From Glandiceps talaboti (lineage: Eukaryota > Hemichordata > Enteropneusta > Spengelidae), in assembly GCF_964340395.1 (NCBI RefSeq), contig NC_135570.1, forward strand, positions 16,095,322-16,157,321: DNA of 62,000 nt, written 5' to 3'. Positions 56,863-62,000 of this stretch are shown in pieces (positions within the stretch are counted from its first letter, which is position 1; each line of letters opens with the position of its first letter). The position numbers and the translations under genes are program-made. The notes below the pieces were generated by a model. It worked only from the letters and a program-made list of their open reading frames with translations, was not told the DNA's origin and did not search any database.

Positions 56863-56961
56863 GATTATCACACTGGACAAAGTTCATTCAATCATGCATA
56901 AACTAGTTCTCTTCCTTGCTAGTTTATATGCATGATCGAATGTTTGTCCAGTGTGATAATC
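56863..56961. repeat. Near-perfect ~100-bp hairpin
   Basis: GATTATCACACTGGACAAA ... ATCATGCATAAACTAG pairs with CTAGTTTATATGCATGATC ... TTGTCCAGTGTGATAATC across a 12-base loop. The right half and the following 110 bp match the centre of the foldback element at 42,480-43,109. Confidence 0.8.
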
Positions 56962-57075
56962 TCCCAGAAGATTAGACACAAAGCAAATTTTCGTGCTCGA
57001 CAATTAAGATTAGGGGCGTTTTAATTTACATAAGAGGAGAATGGACATGGTGTCTTTATTTAGTCAGTAAAGAAA

Positions 57076-57112
57076 AAAATCACATCAAACGCTACAATTA
57101 TTGTAGCTGAAG
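57076..57112 (-). repeat. Solo terminal repeat of the 57.2-kb element
   Basis: AATCACATCAAACGCTACAA and TTATTGTAGCTG duplicate the right end of the element at 57,178-57,642, about 65 bp before its left end. Confidence 0.7.
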
Positions 57113-57177
57113 GGGACATTTGTCAGAATCGAGTCCAGAATTACTCCGTATGCAAGCATGACTAGAAGTTACGGCTA

Positions 57178-57642
57178 TAGCTGCAATAATTGTAGCGTTT
57201 GATGTGATTTTGAGGGTTTTTTCGTCTTTTTTTGTGCCTTCTTTCGTTCCGAAGTTTAACCCGAATCAAACGCTACAATTCCTCTTACACAAACACAAAT
57301 AGACGGAACCGATTCAGATCTGAATCGCAAAGTTGGGCGGATTTTTCTGCTAAATTACGCCTTACCTGGCAAAATATCGGTCATTTTCTAATGCCAACAT
57401 TAATTACGGAGCCTTCAAGACCCAAGAAGTGTTCAGAGGTACCCCAATTCCGTCAAAATCGGCAAATATAGCAAGGCATGCAGCATTTTGAAAATGGCGG
57501 TACACTGACACCTCGCTCACGTTTTCAATGAGGTCTCGTCTATTTGCGTTTGCGTTAGAGGAATTTGTAACGTTTGATTCGGGTTAAACTTCGGAACGAA
57601 AAAAACCCTCAAAATCACATCAAACGCTACAATTATTGCAGC
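57178..57642. mobile_element. 465-bp TIR element with 10-bp target duplication
   Basis: Terminal inverted repeats of about 100 bp (AGCTGCAATAATTGTAGCGT ... GAGGGTTTTTTCG ... TTCGTTCCGAAGTTTAACCC). GTTACGGCTA flanks both sides (57,168-57,177 and 57,643-57,652). Long TIRs plus a 9-11-bp duplication suggest a Mutator-like non-autonomous element. The centre has no coding frame of note. Confidence 0.75.
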
Positions 57643-57960
57643 TGTTACGGCTAGTGCTTGCCACCACACGCGATATTTCACGTTGTTGAACATTTCCCAA
57701 CAAATAAATAACACAGAGCTCCGAAACGACGCTCCCATATCTACCTTAAAACACCAAATACGAACCAATTATTTCATTTCTCGAGCACATGCAGCTCACA
57801 ATAAACCACTCGAAGGTCTCCACAGCGGGCATGTGTTACGCAAATAACCATACACGTGTACATAATGCAATATAAACGCTGACAGTGACACTTCAAGTAC
57901 AGATACTTTTTTTTGACAAATTCTGGAAACTAGTGAAAACAAATGAGGTGCTCACTGCGA

Positions 57961-57975
57961 CCCCCCCCCCCCCCC
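57961..57975 (+). repeat. C15 homopolymer
   Basis: Fifteen consecutive C in the first intron of the minus-strand gene. Confidence 0.95.
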
Positions 57976-58094
57976 ACAATATTATATATATTAGCTAAAG
58001 TAATAGGGGAACGAACTACTTTTCAAGCCTTAAAAACCTCAAAAAATGGAAATACTTTGTAATAATTTGGAGTGAAATTGGACAGTGCACGTAC

Positions 58095-58105
58095 CTTCTA
58101 GACAT
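58095..58105 (-). CDS. Exon 1 with start codon of the unknown gene
   Basis: ATGTCTAGAAG followed by donor GTACGTGCAC. The start has A at -3 (CAAGATGT). It encodes Met-Ser-Arg plus AG, which joins exon 2 in phase. Exons 1-4 (58,105 to 52,880) use one consistent frame across three introns; this is the main evidence for a real gene. Confidence 0.6.
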
Positions 58106-58350
58106 CTTGTCGAATACACTATTTTTCGCAGGGGCCTCTGGGAGCACAGAGCGTTCATAAATTCATAACACCTGTTATTTATTTCTAAAACGAAATTTGA
58201 TTGGTTATTTGAAACGACGTCATTTACATTTAGTCATTTGATTATAGAATGGAATGCGTTATACGTCGCCTGTAACCAATCTCGCATTCTGATTGGTCGA
58301 GAGCCCTGCAGATACAAGGCTTATTTTTGCTTGGTGTGTCACGTGATCAC
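58106..58350 (-). promoter_or_regulatory. Putative promoter of the minus-strand gene
   Basis: Upstream of the start codon: three CCAAT boxes (ATTGG at 58,200 and 58,292; CCAAT at 58,276), a CRE-like GACGTCAT (58,216) and a palindromic E-box GTCACGTGAT (58,338-58,347). No TATA box. CpGs are denser here than in the surroundings. Assigned by motif and position only. Confidence 0.45.
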
Positions 58351-58394
58351 TGCACAACCCTTGTAAACAAACCTGGTACACACAGTCTTTATGG

Positions 58395-58609
58395 AACGTC
58401 CACAGGCATTTGTTTCCCGAGTTATGTCTCGGAATATTTCTATCCGCAGTGAGTGAACCTGCGCGATCACAGAAACAAGTGTAATTTTACCCCTTTCATA
58501 TATAGTTGGTTAAGTACGTCAATATTAACGATATTATCGACATTTTATTCTGTTCCGATAGAAATATTCCGAGACATAACTCGGGAAACAAATGCCTGTG
58601 GGAACGTCC
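58395..58609. repeat. Inverted repeat, ~50-bp arms, 112-bp spacer
   Basis: CAGGCATTTGTTTCCCGAGT and TATGTCTCGGAATATTTCTATC (58,402-58,444) recur exactly inverted at 58,557-58,600. Lies just upstream of the putative promoter. Confidence 0.85.
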
Positions 58610-59505
58610 TATCCTGTGCACACCATGTTTAATTCTATTAATTTCGGCGGTAACAATAGTAGTGAAATTAAAAAAAATGCCAAGACGACTGTTGACAGTA
58701 TAACAGTCAAGTGCTATAACCAACATTTCCAATGGCAAATGTATTTCAACCGTACAAAATATCGACGTTATGTTTCGTGTCACACATGTCACGCGGAAAT
58801 TGTCAACAATTCCACAAGGAACGGCGATAGTCCAGCGTGACGGCAAACGCGGCACGTCCGGTCGTCACGCGATCGTAAACATGAATTCCTAAATTTATGA
58901 ACGACATAAAAATTGCCACCCTTGAAACAAGCGAAGCCACGTTTTCGCGTCACAGAAACCACGGCCTGTTTTACGGCAACCTTCTTAACTCCCACTTATT
59001 TCGAAATGTAGTGGTAGAAATAATAACTCTGATTTGCGAGAATGTTGACACTATTGCAATAAAACAAATGTTATGCATTGATGTGTATATCATCCTCTGC
59101 ATGGCCCCAGTCTTGCTGAAAATGACCCACTTTTACAGGCAAAAGGGGTCTGGAGGCCCAACTTTCTCCAGGTCTTGGCAAAACACTGGTTTACGAATAT
59201 GTTTATTGGAGTTGTTGTATATATTGTGACTCAGTTCGCTACTTCATTCCCCGGCCTGCAATGCATTCTAGGGTAACTTTAAAAGTTGATTCATGTCAAA
59301 GTATTTTATGTATCTATTTATATATACTTCTATTTATGCAAAGTTTTAAAGGTATAAAAAAAATTATTTCTCTTTTTCTCTATGATAGTTAACTTGCCAA
59401 ATATTATATCATAGTATTTGTTACACATTTAGAAGCTGGTGTTCAACTCACCATGTCTAGAAATTATCTAGCATGTCTTAGACTTTATGTTGTAAAGGTG
59501 ATGGT
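58610..59505. other. No gene recognised
   Basis: Overlapping frames on both strands (58,496-59,229) have no known motif. A 48-bp match to 6478-6525 lies at 58,998-59,045. Confidence 0.35.
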
Positions 59506-59835
59506 CATGTCAATAGGAGAGGAATTTTACAAGTTTAGTATGGTTTCAGTGACTCGTGTACAATGACCCGTATGTCCTTTTCATTTGCTACTGTTGTGAG
59601 TATAGATCCTCCCAGTGTATATTCCATTTTTTGTGGTTCTCGTACCTACATGCATGACCTTGAATTTTTCTACATTAACACTCATTTGCCATTTATTAGC
59701 CCATTCACATAGATGATTTAAATCAGACTGTAATACTTCATGGTCTTGACTTGTGGCTACCGGTGTGTGTACACTTTTGTATCGTCTGCGAATTTCTTGA
59801 TGTTAGAGGTTATACCCTGATCCCTGATGTATTTT
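59506..59835 (-). mobile_element. LINE reverse-transcriptase fragment
   Basis: The minus strand reads SNIKKFADDTKVYT (catalytic FADD box) and, one frame on, SDLNHLCEWANKWQM and VNVEKFKVMHVGTR, then NEKDIRVIVHESLKP. This is the palm-to-thumb part of a LINE RT with at least two frameshifts. Confidence 0.8.
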
Positions 59836-60007
59836 TCCCACCATTTCACGAAAATACGCTAATTTATTACAATTCTCACAATGCTAAAGTCAGGATACAT
59901 TCATAATCGTCAAAGCTGGAAATTTTTGGTTCATGTGGGCAGCTTTTCTAAGGTGAACTATTCGTCGCTATGAAAATAAACAGTAAAACGAACAATGTTC
60001 AGACACA

Positions 60008-60295
60008 AAAAAATAGCGCCAAAGGCATTGTAGCACAACTGTACATTTTTAAAAAAAATGTTTACCCACATGCTGATCCATGCAAGGTATATGTGTTCAT
60101 TTGCTGAATGATTATCCAGTTGCCTATCCAACCATGTTGTTACCTTTGCAATATATATGATCTTTTGGCTGTTGCTATGGGCATGGTCTTGTTGCATTCT
60201 AGGCACATTTACATACATTTCTTGAATGTTTATCAATTGTCTATTAATCCCTGTTATCATCTTGTTGTTATCTTAGTGAAATACAGCACCATTTG
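60008..60295 (+). repeat. TTTGACCAAAA family, cut by LINE insertion
   Basis: Starts AAAATAGCGCCAAAGGCATT and follows 51,300-51,690 in order, stopping abruptly at CACCATTTG where the other copies continue GCTGTTGCTA. Confidence 0.8.
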
Positions 60296-62000
60296 AATAT
60301 TAGGTCCATAAACAAACACTTTGATGAGTTCCATTCATTGTTAAATGTCCTTCGACATAAATTTTCCGTTATCGCACTTTCAGAAACATGGTTGAATAAT
60401 ACTGTTGATTGCTCTCTTTTTGACTTGCCATCATACCAATTGCACACCTGTAATCGATAGTATTCAAAGGGTGGTGGTGTTGCTTTGTATGTACATACGT
60501 CATTACCACATTCCCGAATACATGATCTCAAGATTACACACTGTGAGTCACTTTTTGTAGAAACCATTGTTGATAAGAAAGCAGTTGTAGTCGGTGTTAT
60601 TTATAGGAAGCCAAACACTTCAATCAACGAATTTCTTGAGAGTTTTGAAATTTGATTAAATCACATTTCGTCTAGAAATAAGAATTGTGTTATTCTTGGT
60701 GATTTTAATGTTGATATCAATTCTAATTCTAATGTAGCCACTTCTTACACAAGTCTAATACATTCATACAACTTTGAACAAACCATAAACATTCCAACAA
60801 GGGTCAATGACGTCACAAGCACTACGATTGACCACCTGCTTACAAATGTAACTGATTATTATTTAGAATGTGGCTGCATTGAAACTGATATAACTGATCA
60901 CTTATCAACATTTGTAATTGTCAAAAATATGAGGCATGTCTTTAATGAAAATAGCTCTTTTACCAGTTTCAACTTCTCCCGCTACAATCGTGAATCGTTT
61001 CTTCGTGATCTGAATGACGTCAGCTGGCAGACAGTTTTCAACAGCACAAACCCGGATGAGGCGTATAATTTATTCTACGCTAAATTCCAAAGTTTAGTCT
61101 CTAAACATGTCCCCCTTAACACGAAAACTGGGCGAAAGTCATTTCTCCATAAACCCTGGTTGACAAGGGGAATTCTCATTTCGATTAAAAAGAAACACAC
61201 ACTGTTCTCTAAAACTAAACGGTCGCCAAGGAACAATGTTTTACAAGAATACTATAAAACGTACAGAAACATTTTAACACGTGTCATGAGAGCTGCTAAG
61301 AGACGTCATTTCTATAATAAATTCACCTCTGTAGCGGGTAATTCTTCCAAAACCTGGAAAGTTATTAATGAAATGTGAACAAGAATTCTACACCAAATAA
61401 GTTGCATTTGCCAGACAGGAATGAGATCGAAACAGACCCTACAAAAATAGCTAACACTTTTTGTGATTTTTTTTACAAATATTGGTCCTAACTTAGCATC
61501 TAACATATCGTCCGATATCGATTTTCAACAGTTCGTAACAGGAAATTACAACAACTCTTTCTTTTTTAGACCAGTTGTTGCTGAAGATATTGCAGAAGAA
61601 TTACTGTCCCTTGACACAAACAAAGCGTCTGGTTACGATCTCATCCATCCCTTGTTGGCCAAGCATGCAGCTAATCACATTTCTAGTCCCCTTTCGCATA
61701 TTATTAATATGTCACTTACCAAAGGAATGTTACCCGAGGCACTTAAGTTTGCAAAAGTTACACCATTGTATAAAAAGGGGTCCCCTCTTAACGTTGGGAA
61801 TTACAGACCTATTTCAGTACTTCCCGTTTTCAGCAAAATTTTCGAAATTATCGTTAATAAGCAAATTGTTTCCTATTTAGACAAATTCAACATCCTATCA
61901 GATATTCAGTATGGTTTTCGCAAACGCTACAGCACTAAATTGGCCCTTGTCGACATTGTCGCAGAATTAACTAATACGATGGACAATGGAAATACAACCT
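60296..62000 (+). mobile_element. 5'-truncated LINE: endonuclease and reverse transcriptase, runs off window
   Basis: Frame 60,296-61,378 carries an AP-endonuclease-like domain, truncated at the start: NIRSINKHF, ALSETWLN (catalytic Glu), GDFNVD (near 60,700) and a terminal DH (TDITDHLS, near 60,890). A linker follows (61,000-61,376). Two in-frame stops (about 60,458 and 60,652) and a stop/frameshift at 61,376 interrupt it. From about 61,570 the RT begins: TNKASGYDLIHPLLAKHA, VTPLYKKGS, NYRPISVLPVFSKIFE. It is open to the window edge. Domain order fits the CR1/L2/Jockey group. Inactive as it stands. Confidence 0.9.

Noticed and set aside
58496-58855. 119-codon minus-strand and 82-codon plus-strand frames
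   Set aside because: They overlap each other on opposite strands, have no motif, and partly cover an inverted repeat.

Overview
The window is eukaryotic: AT-rich, intron-containing, sparse in genes and full of repeats. Interrupted coding blocks, GT..AG splice signals, tRNA-derived SINEs, several kinds of LINE, Ty3/Gypsy, piggyBac-like and long-TIR DNA elements, and a kinase-suppressor-of-Ras-like exon all point to an invertebrate animal genome, probably marine. I cannot name the species from sequence alone. No bacterial genes, operons or CRISPR arrays are present.

Genes. Everything that looks like host coding sequence is on the minus strand between about 58.1 and 35.5 kb. A first block (58,105 to 52,880) has a start codon and four exons whose phases fit without a break; the product is unknown. 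A second block (47,253, 43,474 and 42,125) has three exons in phase that encode an acidic, low-complexity stretch. A smaller candidate follows at 39,980, and then two linked exons (36,138 and 35,725) carry the GWLCYL and SKASDVYSFG motifs of a KSR-type (pseudo)kinase. Whether these blocks are one gene or two or three is not settled. The last exon has a one-base frameshift in an A run and a Gly where the APE-motif Glu is expected.

Region by region. 0-9 kb: a 26-bp satellite, G/C homopolymer repeats, a LINE tail with a 29-bp expansion, and a duplicated LINE 3' segment. 10.5-12.7 kb: a decayed Gypsy integrase and a gag-like Cys/His fragment. 15-21 kb: a SINE, a 46-bp satellite, and a 1.4-kb TIR element inside an older repeat. 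23.9-30 kb: a roughly 2.7-kb unit in tandem, each copy holding inverted arms around a CA-rich core; one copy carries a 243-bp palindromic transposon with 9-bp target duplications. 30.9-32.3 kb: 62 copies of a 21-bp unit. 32.5-35.5 kb: nested TEs, including a piggyBac-like element inside a LINE. 35.5-58.4 kb: the minus-strand genes, with introns filled by satellites and foldback elements. 59.5-62 kb: a LINE reverse-transcriptase fragment, then a 5'-truncated LINE running off the window.

The most distinctive feature is the density of long inverted-repeat elements (18.8, 27.0, 42.5, 48.1, 56.3, 56.9, 57.2 and 58.4 kb), several with recognisable target duplications. I found no convincing new multi-gene system. 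The best leads are the unnamed spliced gene, the KSR-like exons and the structured non-autonomous elements.
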